The notes under the pieces: generated by a model | The model's database searches: none | What the model was told of the DNA's origin: nothing | What the model saw: the letters and a program-made list of their open reading frames with translations, nothing else | NCBI GenBank assembly: GCA_013397115.1 | Contig: VWZW01004024.1 | Span: forward strand, 496,504 to 560,503 | Length of the DNA stretch: 64,000 nt | Origin: Edolisoma coerulescens | Lineage: Eukaryota > Chordata > Aves > Passeriformes > Campephagidae | Direction of reading: 5' to 3' | In this document: positions 1 to 12,250 of the stretch, piece after piece | Layout: every line of letters starts with the position of its first letter | How positions within the stretch are numbered: the stretch's first letter is position 1 | Made by a program: the position numbers and the translations under genes

Positions 1-599
1 GGGGAAATATTGCAGAGGAAGGCTCCTCCTGCTACAGTCTGATCTCCACATGCATCTCCAGGAACCTCTTCCATCTCCCCAGCACACTCTTGAGGTCTGG
101 CCCCTGCACCCTTTCTGGAGTCACCAGACTGGGCTGCAGAGGGAAGTGGGGTAGCAAGGGAGGGCAAGCCCAACTACGGGATGGGCTGCAGTCAGCAGCA
201 GGTTTTGGGGTGCCTGAGGTACAGAGCAATCCTTGCAGGGGGCACATTAAGAGGAAGCTCTGCAAACCTGCTGCTAAACTATACAAGGAGCACAGAGGAG
301 ACACCAGGCAGATGGTGAGAAGGGATCTGCCGGGGCTAAACCTCGCTCTGCCCACTCCCACACCTGATCTGCCAGACCATGTCTCACAAACACTCTGGCA
401 AGCAAAGAGCTTCTCGGCAAATGCCACGGCAAACACTCCTTCAGTCTCGCCTGGCAGCCCAAGCTTATTTTCCTTCCCTTTCTGCCCCCTCCATCCCCTG
501 GCTGGCCCCTGCTCCAGCGGAGCAGCGCTGCGAGCTGGCAGGCCACATCCATTTCCCTGATAGCACCGATAGCCCAACAGCTGCTCTCTGTCCCTTCGG
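1..599. other. Non-coding stretch, nothing recognised
   Basis: Both strands hold overlapping open frames here, the largest about 235 codons on the minus strand across 32-739. None has a recognisable domain, a signal peptide or convincing splice sites, and several frames are open at the same time, which is what GC-rich non-coding DNA with few stop codons gives. No transposon, tandem repeat or RNA gene is visible. Confidence 0.6.
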
Positions 600-960
600 A
601 GATTAGTTTGTTTTCCTAACACAATTACTGCCACGTGGCCCGGCTTTCTGCTGGGATCAAGGCTGGATAGAGATAAAGCAGCGATAAGATCACACGCCAT
701 TCCAGACCCTTTACAGCCGCGCTTTGGTCTCGGCGGCACGAGAACACCCTGGCTCGAGGTACCTGCTCCCAGCAGTGCCAGCCAGGGAGCCCGGGCAGCT
801 CTCTGGCCCTAAACCCCAAGGATTTGGCTTCCAGCTTTTCGTGCAGCCCCGAGGAGTTGTTGTGTGATGTAGCTGTGCAGCGTTGTGGGGGTGCAGCCAC
901 ACGATGCGATACGAAGCTGCTTATCAGTTGTGGCACCCTGCTTTGGGTGAGCACAGCTGG
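600..960. promoter_or_regulatory. Candidate regulatory stretch with GATA and E-box motifs
   Basis: A CACGTG E-box lies at 632-637. Two GATA-type motifs follow closely, AGATAA at 671-676 and GATAAG at 683-688, and a third in the opposite orientation (CTTATCAG, 920-927). A few CpGs around 715-750 stand out in otherwise CpG-poor DNA. GATA factors and bHLH proteins often share enhancers in vertebrates, so an enhancer is possible. The motifs are short and would occur by chance at this density fairly often, so the call rests on clustering only. No coding signal explains the stretch. Confidence 0.22.
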
Positions 961-1394
961 CCAGCAGCTGGCTCCAGGCTGGCCTGCCTGCACCCAGGCC
1001 AGCTGCTGGCTCTACCCAGACTCTCCTCCTCCTGCCCAGGGTTAGCCCAAGCTCAGCTCTGCCTTCACATCGCACCGGTGAATGAGGCAGCTTTACCCCG
1101 GTGCATCCACTCTGCTGAGCAGGAGCATCCCAGCAGGGTTCACAGCGGTACTTGCAGCACCAGCGAGGGCTGCTCGGCTACAGAAACATCACTGGAGCCG
1201 CCACAGGGGCAGGTCTGCCCCAACTGCTCTCCATCGCATCCAGCAAAGGCACTCTGTGTCTCCAGAGCCTCCTGTGGGAAGGGAGGAATCCTTGTGCGGG
1301 GAGCAGCTCCTGAAAGCCTCTGCCGGGCCTGCCATGGTGCACGCCGGGAGAGGACACTCAGGGAGCCTTCAGAGAGACAAGCAGCCTTGCCAGA
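961..1394. other. Non-coding stretch, nothing recognised
   Basis: Moderately GC-rich DNA with open frames on the plus strand (883-1428 and 1082-1441) that overlap in different phases and show no family features. I see no repeat, RNA gene or regulatory cluster. Confidence 0.55.
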
Positions 1395-1660
1395 TGTCTC
1401 CCATAAAGCTGCAAGTACTTTATTTTAATAATAAGCCTTAATGTATTCATTAAAGGCTCCCAGTGACCTGGGATGAATTTCCCCACTATTGTAAAGGGCT
1501 GTGGGAATCTGGAAACCGCTGCATTACAGTTAATAACTTTAATTTTACAAGGCCCAAAATAGACAACTGAAAAAATACACAGACTCACTGTTTCCAATTA
1601 AGAAGGGATTTCTTCTAATTCCTCTGCCACTGGCGCTCTTGTTTAGCAAACAACATCTAC
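1395..1660. promoter_or_regulatory. Candidate conserved non-coding element, AT-rich homeodomain-type motifs
   Basis: Composition switches abruptly from GC-rich flanks to a stretch dense in ATTA/TTAA cores: tattttaataataagcc near 1420-1436, cattaaagg near 1448-1456, and ttaataactttaatttt near 1530-1546. Such blocks of homeodomain-type cores inside GC-richer DNA are typical of vertebrate conserved non-coding elements. There is no coding frame with family features and no transposon signature. Conservation is an inference that only a multi-bird alignment can test. Confidence 0.25.
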
Positions 1661-2659
1661 AGATATTCAACCATAGACAGGGGAAGAGCAAACTGAGGGA
1701 GTCGCCTTTTGCATCTCCGTTACAAGAGCTGAGGAAGACGCCAGGACCCTTCCTCTTCACTGGGTTATCAGAGCATGGAAGAGCCACAGCCTGGTCAGCA
1801 ACACCAAACCCACACTAGGGCAGCCAGAGATAAAACTTTCACGCCTGATTCTTCAGCTTCAAGTGGCTTTGATCCAAGGGAGATGATTTCCAATCCATCT
1901 TCTTTGCATTCTCTCCCAGCTAAGATGGTTAAAGGGGTTTCCTGGGAGTCCTGGGGTGCTGGAAAACCACCCCAGGGGCTGGGTGAGCATCCTGCTAGTA
2001 TTTGGGGCTACTGGAGCTCTGATTTTAAGGTCAGGAAGGAATATTTACCTCCCCAAATCAGCTTGGCAGAGCTTGCCATGTATTTATTTTGCCTGTCTCT
2101 TTTTTCCTCTGTCAAATCAAGGGTAGATAGTTTCCCAAGGGGAAAAAAACCACCTGGGAACCAAAACCAAAACAATTCAGCCTGATTTTTTTTTTTTTTT
2201 AATTTCTGGGAACCCAATGTTTAGCAATCCAAATATTTTAATTTCCGGTTTGGTTCTTTGGGGTTTTTCAGTTAAAACTGGAGCTTTTTTTGAAAAGAGG
2301 CCTGACATTTTATGTGGAAACATTCATTTCGTGGCAAGTCAAGCCTTCTTGGGTGGAAAAAGGAGTTTCGAAGGCTAACATATCAGTCTGGCTGTGTTGG
2401 CAACCAGCACCTGCCTCCTCATGCAACTCGAGATCCTCTGTTCACTTGAGGTAGGGACACACACTCTCCTTACCATCATCCCAGCATCTATCCATGCTAA
2501 TAATCACCTCTCCTCCTTAAGAACAGCTCCATGTTTCAAAGCAGATCCCAAAATCTTCCTCTGCAGATTTAGCCTGACACAGGGAAACGCATTGCTTAAA
2601 AACCCACAGATGATATCAACTCATGCAGATCCCAAAACTCTCTCCAGATCACCTGACAA
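1661..2659. other. Non-coding stretch with a 15-base T run
   Basis: The only low-complexity feature is a T run at 2186-2200. A plus-strand frame at 1775-2185 (136 codons) has no recognisable domain and overlaps minus-strand frames of similar size. I see no gene. Confidence 0.55.
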
Positions 2660-2782
2660 ACACAGCAGGTCCCATCCAGCAGGATGGAGCACAGTGGTTT
2701 TGGGCAGTTCTGTGAGAAACAGGGAGTTGGACTTGATGATCCTTATGGGAGCCTTCCAACACAGGATATTCTGTGATTCTCT
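2660..2782 (+). mobile_element. CR1 LINE, 3' end fragment
   Basis: From about 2721 the sequence runs GGGAGTTGGACTTGATGAT, then a CCTT..GGG..CCTTCCAAC block, and ends in AGGATATTCTGTGATTCT near 2780. This is the hallmark 3' end of avian CR1 retrotransposons, read on the plus strand and finishing in the short ATTCTRTGA tail. The 5' limit is soft: similarity to CR1 seems to extend back to about 2660 but I cannot fix it by eye. The copy is 5'-truncated, as almost all CR1 insertions are, and codes for nothing. Its divergence from the common form (for example ACACAGGATATT in place of ACTCAGGATATT) suggests an old insertion. Confidence 0.85.
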
Positions 2783-3642
2783 GCAACAATCCAGCCTCAA
2801 GACCCTCACTTCACTGCTGTCCTCTTGACCAAGAGCTGCCTATGAGCAGCACTGACTTAGCACTGGAGCAGATTGAGTTTTCCAGCCAAACTGATAAAAA
2901 AGCAAAATGATTTTCATATGCCTGGACTGTATTTCCCCATAAATAAGGCAGAGATGGAAATTGGGGGAAGGGGGTTGTCGGAGCAGTAGGTCATCCATCA
3001 GAGCCACACTGAGAACGCTGATCCAGCCCTTGTCCTGGAAAGCATCTCTATTTAGGAAAGTCGGCAGGCACATCCCTGCTCTCCTTTGAAGCCCCTGAGA
3101 GAGAGAACTGAGAGCCAGGCAGTTTAAGGATATCTAAATGCCTAAAGGAACAGATAAGACCTAGATACCAGCTGGCAAACTCAGAGCCTCAGAAGGCATT
3201 TAGGCAAACAATGTTTGTAATGGAAATTAGGAGCTTACTTTTGTGGGCAGGGTCTTGAAGTGCACATGTGCCTTAAAAAACCCAACAAAAACATTCCTGG
3301 TGGCTTTCCTGAAGAGATTCAGACACACACGTTGCGTATCAGTGCTTGTAAACCTTCATGTTATCGCAAAAATCCCAACCTCCAGCCTGCTTGTGGTGTC
3401 TCCACTCTAGACATCCCCAAAACCCCCAAAAACATGGAAAAGCCAAACTGCTGTGCCTCACCTACAACACCAACAAACCCACAAGCAGCACAGACCTTCC
3501 CCAACTCTCTGAGCACGTATTTCCTACTCCTGCCTGCAGCTCTGCTACTGCCTTTCTCACATCAATACCCTGACTACGGCTGCTTGAAAAATTTCCATCT
3601 AAACAGTTTGTAGCAGGTCATTTTTCAGTCAAAGGCAGATTA

Positions 3643-3659
3643 TTTTTTTTTTTTTTTTT
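3643..3659. repeat. Poly(T) run, 17 bases
   Basis: Seventeen T residues in a row inside a wider AT-rich tract. It could be the remains of a minus-strand poly(A) tail, but no retrogene or SINE body is visible next to it. Confidence 0.9.
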
Positions 3660-5380
3660 AAAGCATAGAAAATATTTTTGTGGAAATTTGCCTGACTTGT
3701 CTGAAATGTCAAAAAAACTAGAAAAAGAAAAGATTGAGTTTTGGTCTCAAGCTGCAAAAATAATGGTTTTTAAACAAAAAATGCAATTTAAGTGTCTTTT
3801 TAATGAAAATTAAACTTCCAGAGAGAACAAATTCTCTTGCCTTCATTAAAAAATGTTCTGGTGTGATGGGTGCACTCAGATTTTCAGAAAATCATACCTA
3901 CAGGGATTATTAAGGAAATTAGTCGTTGTGCAAAAGGGAAGGAACTGGTTAGAGCCTGGCTAAGGAGCAGAGCAAGGATAAATGCTTTGTTTTCAGCCTG
4001 ATGTTAGGTTAACAGGCAGGCATCCCACAGCTCTGCTCCAGGATTTTGTGTATTTATCAGTGATCGGGGTGCAAAACAAGGTGGTGATGCTTGCAGAGGA
4101 CACAAGCCCATGGGGGCTCGGGGTCCCATCGCCCCAGCATGGTCCTGTGTGATGGCACTGGGTGCTATCAGGAGACACAGCCCCAGCCCTGCCACTGCTC
4201 CCCTAGGAGTGGTTTGTGCATCACCCAGTGGAGATGCCCAACCTGGCCCTTACTTTGGCCACATAGGGGTGTTTGGCTGTGGCTCCATCGCTCCATGGTG
4301 CTGAGAAGCCTTTGGCACAAGCCTTTAGGCAGGGAGGAGACATCCCCCCTCTCTGGAAGGGCACTGGGATACAGCTCTGCCATGCCAAGCCCATTTTGGG
4401 AGGTTCAGTACTCTCACCCAGCGTGGGAGCAGGGGACCAACATGCCATGGAGGCCCCAGTCAGAGCCGCCAGCACCCATCTGGGTTACAAGTGAACATGA
4501 ACTCTCCCTCCCCATCTGGAGCCCATGTACACCAAGTGGCAAGATTTATATTGTGCTGAAGCATTCCACAGTTTTGAGCACAGAAATGATTGAACTCCAG
4601 ATGTTAACAAGATGCAGGACCCTTTTTTTATTATTAAAAACGTGATTTCTTGTTTTGCTCATGACAAAACCCATCAGATTAACTTATTAGGAGCGGAACT
4701 GCCATCAGGCTGGTGGAAGCAAAGCCAGCTCTGGCTGCCTGAGAGCTCACTGGAGCACATGGGAAGACCAGGGCTCCTTTGGAGCAGAGCTGTGTCCAGC
4801 CACTCCTCTGCACTGGACCAAGAGCAGGACACAGGTGACCTTGCTCTACATCCACTGGCAATGCAGGACATTGTTGTCCCTGTGCCTCGGTTTCCCCGTT
4901 CCTTAGGGAGAATGTTGCTCAGAGCTGGAAGGGAAGGCCCTGAGCAAACACACGCTCTGCAGCCTCATCCAAATCAAGTCTCCTTGCTGAAGTAGCAGAG
5001 CCTTTGCTAAAAAGCACCATAGCCCCAGCCAGGAATGGAAACCTGCTCACACTCCTCAGGCTCCTCTGTCCACCCCCTGGAAGGACAAGGGGGACCCAGG
5101 ATGTGGGGCTGCCATGCTCATGCTGGCACCACTCAGCAAGCAGCTCCCATACCCTGATTCCCCTCAGGGAAAGCCATACAGCACCTTGCAGCACCACAAA
5201 CTTCACTTCCCATCAGAAAGGAAACAAATTTCCAAATACCTCTGCAAGTCCTAAATACTCTTCTTGGTGGAGTTTTGCCGAGACCATCCACCAGTAGTGC
5301 GTGGAGTGGCACAGCCAACATCTGTATCCCAGAGCCTGGGCTGGGGCGGGAGCCTGTCTGGAGCTGTCACATCTTCGCTG

Positions 5381-5404
5381 CTTTATCACAGGAACTTTAT
5401 CACA
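5381..5404. promoter_or_regulatory. Tandem pair of GATA-type motifs
   Basis: CTTTATCACA occurs at 5381-5390 and again at 5395-5404, a 14-base period. Read on the minus strand each copy contains GATAAAG, a GATA-factor core. Same-orientation spacing of just over one helical turn could support binding by neighbouring proteins, but it may equally be a chance duplication. Confidence 0.18.
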
Positions 5405-8400
5405 AGCTCATAACACACACGTCTTTGCACCACGAGATCAAACAGGTACGGGATGGCAGTGCAGCCTGCTGTCACAGCACGGCCCCCAGCAGCTAGTGCT
5501 GCTCCCTGCTGTGAAGGGAAAACATGTTGAGGCTGCATGGAGAGGGCGCACATATGCTCACCCTGATGTTGTGCAGCCAGACTAGCTCAGGAAACTCGCC
5601 AGCACAAAGGCAGCTTCTCCTGCTAATCCCTTGGAGGCACAGCATCCTTTGGGGTCCACACATTTCAACTTACCCAGCTCCTTACAGCAGCTGGAAGGAC
5701 AGTCACATCTGTCTGCTCAGGGGCAGAAAAACATTCCTGGGGAGTCCCAATGTCCTGGCTTGGCCAGGCTGAGCTGGGGAAAAGCCAGAGCAATGCGGCT
5801 TCTCTGCACCCAGCACGACCATCCTCCCCACTCAGCATGACCTAGAAAAGGCACTGCCCTGTCCCTCTCCCACACAGGGACACCATTTCCCCCTCGGGTA
5901 CAGGGGACACAGCCACTCTCCTGCCATCCACTCTTCTGTCTATGCCCAGGACAGCAGGCACCAAGCACACACCTGCAAGCAGGAGGATGGTGCGTTCATA
6001 GGACAGTCTTCCCAGGACACCTGCTTTGAGGTCAGGACCACCCAGGTGTGCTGCAGCCCTCCACCAGCATCTCAGGAGAAAACCCACCAGCCCAGCACCA
6101 AGAGCCGCCTTCCTCCACAGTCAGGGCTCAAGAAAAGCTTCTGCAGATCAAAGCAGTGTTTGTGCACCCAAAGGGGCCCCTTAAACAGAGCTGAGAGCCT
6201 TGTCACTCTGCCTGACCTTGTTTTATTCCTTCTTGCATGCTTTGAAGGCAGCATCTTCTAACCTAAACCTGTCCCTGCTAACTGTGCACACCAAGCTGTG
6301 CCCTCGGTGCCCAGTGGAGATGGGGCTCCCCTGCTCCGAGCCTGGCTTGGTGCTGGGTGTCCCCCAGGCCTGCAGAGCCACCCTGGCTGGAGCTGGGCAA
6401 GGGGGCACTTCCCCAGTTGAAGAGCTTTCTGTCCATTCCCTCAGAGGTGCTGGATGCTTGCAACCTGCCTCCACCAGCATTTCCTTCACCTCTTCCTCAC
6501 AGCCTCCTCTTTAATGCCACATCCCCAGGCAGAGCCCTGGGGGTGCCACACTCCCTCTTGAACTTCCCCTAAATTTTTCATTCCGAGAACAAGAGAATCA
6601 GGTGGAAGGAAAAACTGTACTCTTCCAGTTTTTGGATAAAAATCCCATAAACCTTTAATCCTCCTCCCTTCCCCAAAATCATTCATCATCTGGTAGAAAA
6701 AAGTTTTAAGTGCAAATGTAGTCAGGCAGTGCTGTGAGTGAACACAGGACATTAGCACCACTCTTGGGCAGTAACAGCTCTGGAAAACCCCATATTCACC
6801 ATCTCACCTGAGCACAGCTGCTGGATTTGTCTGCAGTGGACAGGTCCTGCCAGACCCTCATCCCCTCCCTGGCAAGGGTGAGTGGTCCAGTGAGCTGGGT
6901 CTCTGCAGCATCTGAGACACCCAAGCTCCCAGCTCTGCTGACACAAATAATTTTTCCCCCTGTTCTTGGCACGGTGTGTTCTGCTCAAACACACTTCAAA
7001 GAGGTGGCTGTGCAGCAAGAATGTTTCAAAAAACATAATATTTCCATCTGTTATTCCAATAGTTTATGCTGTGGGACTCTCCTCATGGACTATTTGCCTT
7101 TCTTTGCTCCTATTAGATGTAAAAAATATTAAATCAGCAAGCCCTTGGGGCTGGCAGGCAATGCCTAACGCTGCAGCCCAGCCAGCAGGTCCTGTTCCCC
7201 TGCAGCTCTGCACCTTAATGCTTCTCCAGAGAGGAAGGTGCAGGCAGGGAAGCAGCTTTTCCTTAAAGGCAGTAAAGTCCCCTTGATCCACCAACTTTAT
7301 TTCTGCCTTGAGAGCAAACAGCGCCTGCCTGTGCTTATGGGGACACCCCAGACTGTGCTTTGCAGAAGGCAGAGCAGCCCAGGATCCCTTCCCTGCCCCA
7401 GAAGCACCCAGGAATTGAAACCCCAATCAGAAGAAGACACAGGCTCCTGGGCATTGGATGCTGAGCTCCCACACCAGCCTGTCCTCACTGGGGACATCCC
7501 CAGCATCACTCTGCTCACTGCCTCCTGTTCCTCACAAATCTGAACAACCTCTGCCTTACTGCTGAGTGAGTCAAATCTGGAAGTGAGTTATCGGGTGGAA
7601 AAGGGAAAAACAGGCAGAGAGCTGTTTGCAGGACTCACTTTCCTGGGAAAGCAGAGCAGAAGCACAACGAGCGCAGTGAACTATGACTTTACAGCACTAG
7701 CAGGCACAAAAAAGCTGTGGTTTTAATGCATCTCGGGGATACCTTAGGGGGAGCAGGAGCTGGATGCAATAGGACATTGTAAGGACACTGCTGTGCTGGA
7801 CCTTTCCCCTTTGTGGTTCCTTTGGTCTGAGAGGGTTTCCCAAGCCATGGGAAGCAGCAGTGCCTTCCCATGGTAGCAAGGGCAGCTCCATTACCCCCTC
7901 CCTGCCCTGAGCTGCCTCTCCATGCAGCCCTTTCCCCTCTGGGTGACCAAGAACACTCAAAGCCAGTTGTCCTGGCTACCTGAAGAAGCCAGACCCACAG
8001 GGAAGGTGTGCATGAGACCAGCAAAGCCTTACCCTCCACATCACTCGTGGGCAAGGTGCCGTATTGGATGGTGCTTGTCTCAGTCACCTGCTCTATCCCA
8101 CAAGTGGAAAAATCATGGGAAAAAGCAGCTTTCCCAAGCTTCCCAGCAGAGCAGCCCCACACAGCTGCCATAGCCATGGCCGAGGTACCTGCAATGGCTG
8201 TCCCATCACAGGTCCCTGATGAGCAACTTCAGCACAGTGCTCAGGAGACTTCCTCAAGATCCATCTTCTCCCCTCAGAGAGTCACTAAGGGAGAAAGTTT
8301 TTCAAAACGGAGATTCGAGGCTTCACAGCACCAGCACACAAGACCTGAGTCCCCTCCTCATTTCCCATCCTGCAGCCCAAGGTTTCATACTGCTAAGACA

Positions 8401-9349
8401 CCAAAGGATTCCCAGCCCCTTCAGAGAGCTGGAGAGATGAGAACTTCCACTTGTGAGCCACAGCCAGAACAAAATGAGTTTTTATTTTTATCTGGCCCAT
8501 TATAAGTCATTATTTAGTGCTCCCAGGTGTCCCATATCATCAAAGGCACGTTCCTTGATAAGCTGCCACCAGAGACTGCACTGTGCCATCCTGCATGCAA
8601 ACGGGGCAGAAGAGATCCTGAGACCAGCTCCAGCCCCCAGATCTGATCTCCCTCCAAGGCCTCCTGAGCCCAGGAGAAGGTCATGCACCATCTCTGCACA
8701 CACCCCCAAATGAGAGGCACAGCATTATTTTCCCCCGAACTCCACAATCCAAAGTGTAACCCAATCTACTCAGCTGGAAATGGAGCTTTTATTGCATCCT
8801 GAGTCATTTAGAGCTCCTTTTTATAAAATCAATATTTTCCCCCCCTTCCCCAATTTAACAAGCTCCCAAATGTCTGCTCTCCTGACATACCAAACCTTTC
8901 CAGCTTCCCTGTCCTCCCTCCCCATCAGGTCCAATGGAAAGCAGGGTCTCATCAAAGCTGCTTCAAGGGTACCAGTACAGAGAATATGACACAGCAACCC
9001 CACATCAAGGATGATCCCAACCTTAAAATAGTCCCATGGTGATGGCAGAATGAGGCCATCACACTCTGTGGCAATGTCCCCTGTGTCCACGGCACATCGC
9101 TCTGTGCCCTTGGCACACCTCTCTGTGCACTTGCAGTAGAAAGCTGTCTTGAGAACTGTAAGCCCTTGAGACAGTGTCTGCAGACTTGGGCAAAACAAAA
9201 AAAACCCCAAACCACACAATAAAGGTTGAGTTCAGACTCTGTGAAAGGTGTGTTGGCCATTGGGAGTTTCCTGTTGGTAGGGGGGACTGAAGGCACTGAG
9301 CAGGGCTGGCAACCTGGAGAGCCCAGTTACAATTTTTAAATGAAAGCTC

Positions 9350-9690
9350 AGATTTTGCAACATATGAAATCCATCATGCCTTTAGCCACATAAATACATC
9401 AAGGGGTCTGGATACTTGAAGTCCCTTTTCTCAGTTCAGTAATACAGAGAAGTATTGCACAGTGGCATGTATAGGGAGCCTGCAATTTAAAATGGCTCTT
9501 GTTCAATAACTATGTCAGCATTTGTGTAATAGTCACCCCTAACAGTTAATATAACTCACAGTAAATACCAGATTGATGTTTAACAGTGTTAAGATGCAAC
9601 CTATAAAACATATGCTTGCGTAATTATACTGATAAGTTTCCAATCAGCAACAAACAAAATCTGTCCTCAGATCCTTACACAAATTGAAAA
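9350..9690. promoter_or_regulatory. Candidate conserved non-coding element, AT-rich
   Basis: A stretch of low GC with dispersed TAATTA, TTAAC and GATAAG-type cores (for example the run from about 9570 to 9645, which includes a taattatactgataag segment). It has no long open frame, no simple repeat and no transposon hallmark, yet stays complex in sequence. This is the texture of many conserved non-coding elements. The call is an inference from composition. Confidence 0.18.
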
Positions 9691-10454
9691 GATCCCAGCA
9701 GTCAAAAGGAAGATTTGCAGAGGGTCTTTAGGAGCAAAACACAGTGAGGGTCAGAAAGGAATATGGTCACTGGGTGCAGGTCAGGAGCAACAGGACTCTG
9801 TCTCCATCCTGCTGGACCATCCTGGGCCAGCCCTTCCCTCTGCTTGACCTTATGCAAGCCTCTTGAATCCAGTCACCTGCATGAGCAAAGGCAGACATGA
9901 TGCCAGGATGAGAACATCCCAGATATTCCCTTCATTCTGAAAGCTGATACATAGAGGGATCAAAATGGATTTCCCATGGGGCCGGGAAATTTCCCAATAT
10001 AAGGATGAAGAAGGCTGTGTTATAACGAGACACATTTCACCCAACTTAGTATTTAAATAAAATCACTGAAGCACTGAAAATGCCCCAGCAGAACTATTTG
10101 CAAATATTTTCCTCAAGGAATTTTTTTTTAAATGCTATTTTTTAAAGAATAAACATCCCTCAGAGGGGCCAGCTGTTGTCCTGGCAAGATCTGGGGTTGC
10201 CTCACTTCACTGCAACTTCACTGACCTATGCCAGCTGTGCCCAGAGAGCGGCACATCCTGGGTTCTCCCATCCTGGGGCAAAGAGGGTGGCTGGAGAAGA
10301 GCAAACACCAAAGGCATCCTGCAGGATCACTGCACAGGTAAGGCACCTCCCAGCATCTTCCTTCCTTCCCAAATCAACTCCGACTCTCCAGCCATGGCAG
10401 ACTTGCATGAAGTAGCCAGTAAACCAATGGCACAGAAACCAGCCAGCACTTACA
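9691..10454. other. Non-coding stretch, nothing recognised
   Basis: Small overlapping frames only (60-80 codons on both strands). There is a short run of T and A around 10118-10150. No repeat family, RNA or gene is visible. Confidence 0.6.
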
Positions 10455-10640
10455 GTCCAATATCCAGCTACACACTGGCATCATCTGCAAATAATTAGAA
10501 AATATAAACACTCACAATGGGTTCCTATACTTAGCAAGACTTTAATGGGCTTTTCTTTGGCCAGAAAAATCCTATTAGAGTGATAAATTATTAGCCTTTT
10601 TTCCTAAACCAGCATGAAGCCTTACAATGGAAAAATGACA
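10455..10640. promoter_or_regulatory. Candidate conserved non-coding element with TAATTA cores
   Basis: TAATTA lies at 10492-10497 and AAATTATTAG at 10585-10594, with an agtgataaatt segment between them. These are homeodomain-type cores in a block that is AT-rich against GC-richer surroundings on both sides. It has no coding frame and no transposon features. A conserved enhancer is possible, but unproven. Confidence 0.2.
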
Positions 10641-11904
10641 AAAGGACAAACATGCCCATTTTTGGCAGCCCTGGCAGGGAAGAGGAGGGGATGAAGAAGC
10701 AAGAAACAGCCCAGCAAACAGAGTGGCTTTTCCCCAGTGTGCCCTCACCCATGGGTTCTCAGCCCCGGGCAGCCCATGTCACCCATGGGCACAGCAGCCA
10801 GCACGTGCCAGCGTGTCCCTGAGCCTGTCACCAGCTGCAGCAGAGCCCAGCACAGCCATGTGGCTTTCTCCACTGGCTAATACAGCTGAGCTGGGCTCAG
10901 GAGCCCCCTGCCCTACACACCAAGGCACTCTCCCACCACCCCAGAAGCTTGCTGGCTCCCTCCCCTCTGCCAACTGCAGCCTGTGCTGTGCTCATCTGAA
11001 ATAAGCCTCAGGGAGCAGCAGTCCACACAGTCCTTGGGGAACTGGGTTAACAAACTCAAAGTCTGTTCTAGGTTGACATGGCCTCACTTTGTCATGGAAC
11101 AGAGAGGGAGAGACTGCAGCTGGGTCCTCCAAGCTGTCCTAGCCTGGAGAGATGGGACCAGGAGCTGTTGATGCCTCCACACACATCCCTGCTTGGGCAA
11201 ACTGGTGCCCCTGCCTGGCATTGCCCCATGCATTTGTGTAAGATTGCACATGCATGAGGTTGATGGAAACTAGGAAGGAGCTGCTGTGGTTTGGCTCCCA
11301 GAGGCATGGAGAGAAGTGTGATCTTCCCTTGCCCCAAAACAAGTCAGGGAAATTCATGAGAACAGCCTTTCTTGTGAGTTATTCTGGCAGCAGTGGGGCT
11401 GGACAGGACCAGGAGTAAGATGACACAAAGCCATAAAACATGTCAGAGCAGCAGCCACACGATGAGAGTCTCTGTGCTGGGTGCCCAAGCCGGACCACAG
11501 CCTGAGTCAGCCCATACACTGACCTGCCTCCAGCACACTCCCAGCTCTGGCCCAGGCAGCCCAGTGCCATTAACCCTCACCAGCCCGAGGCAGGGCTCAG
11601 CGTCTTCCACATGAAGTGCTGGTTTGGGGGCCACCCCCTGCTTACCACTTTCTGCTTTCAGGTACAGGCATCAGCCACCCAACAAAGCCACCCCTGGCTG
11701 AGCAGCTGGCCCAGAGCCCACCCAAAGCCACCAAGATCCTAGAAATCCCATGCAGACCCGCCAAACATCAGCCATACCCAAAAAAGCACTCAGCAAGCCA
11801 AACCCACCCTTTCCCACGTCCCATTCCTTTCTGCCTGGACCCATCCTACAAACGCGAGTCTCGCTGGGGTCCCCCATTATCGCTGCTCCCCCGTGCCCCA
11901 TGAC
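10641..11904. other. Non-coding stretch, nothing recognised
   Basis: GC-rich DNA with many competing open frames on both strands (for example 10723-11004 plus, 11616-11903 plus, 11671-11901 minus). Competing frames open together argue against coding. I see no transposon or RNA gene. Confidence 0.55.
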
Positions 11905-12250
11905 AGAGCGTTTAATGCCTCGTCCTCAGGGCTCCATGCAAACGAGAACAAATGAGTGCCAGGGGAGAGAGAGATGGTTTGCATCACTTAATCACCATCC
12001 CCAATAAACTGGCCCTGCAGCTCTGCGGAGGGTAAGACAGCAGAGTTCAGCAGATTTTATCAATAACATCACGGAGCCCCGCTGCGTGCCTAAGAGAGTT
12101 GCCATGGTTATTGTGACAGATTTACTATCATTGTAACTTAATGCACCATAATAAGGATCTGCATAGTTATTATTGTTTTACAATGATAACTATAATTCAA
12201 CCGCAGCTTTATGACTAAATTTGTAACATTACTACGATGTTCTGGGAAGA
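11905..12250. promoter_or_regulatory. Candidate conserved enhancer with opposed SOX-type motifs
   Basis: An octamer-like ATGCAAAC lies at 11936-11943. Further on, TATCATTGTAA (12126-12136) is repeated as its perfect reverse complement TTACAATGATA (12178-12188), and a closer hairpin pairs 12166-12175 with 12181-12190 (one G-T pair) around a 5-base loop. Each arm carries the SOX-type core ATTGT/ACAAT. The octamer plus SOX combination is well known for POU-SOX enhancers, though here the two lie 190 bp apart. AT-rich sequence continues to about 12235. There is no coding or transposon signature. Confidence 0.35.

Larger units (their letters stand above)
2783..9349. other. Long non-coding stretch without supportable genes
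   Basis: No gene, RNA or transposon could be supported in these 6.5 kb. Points noted: a T run at 3643-3659; an AT-rich tract at about 3600-3850; the 10-mer CTTTATCACA repeated at 5381-5390 and 5395-5404; and many overlapping frames of 60-180 codons (for example 4091-4645 plus, 7689-8177 minus, 8008-8505 plus) that are open on both strands and resemble no family. GC-rich parts carry few stop codons, which explains the length of these frames. Confidence 0.55.
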
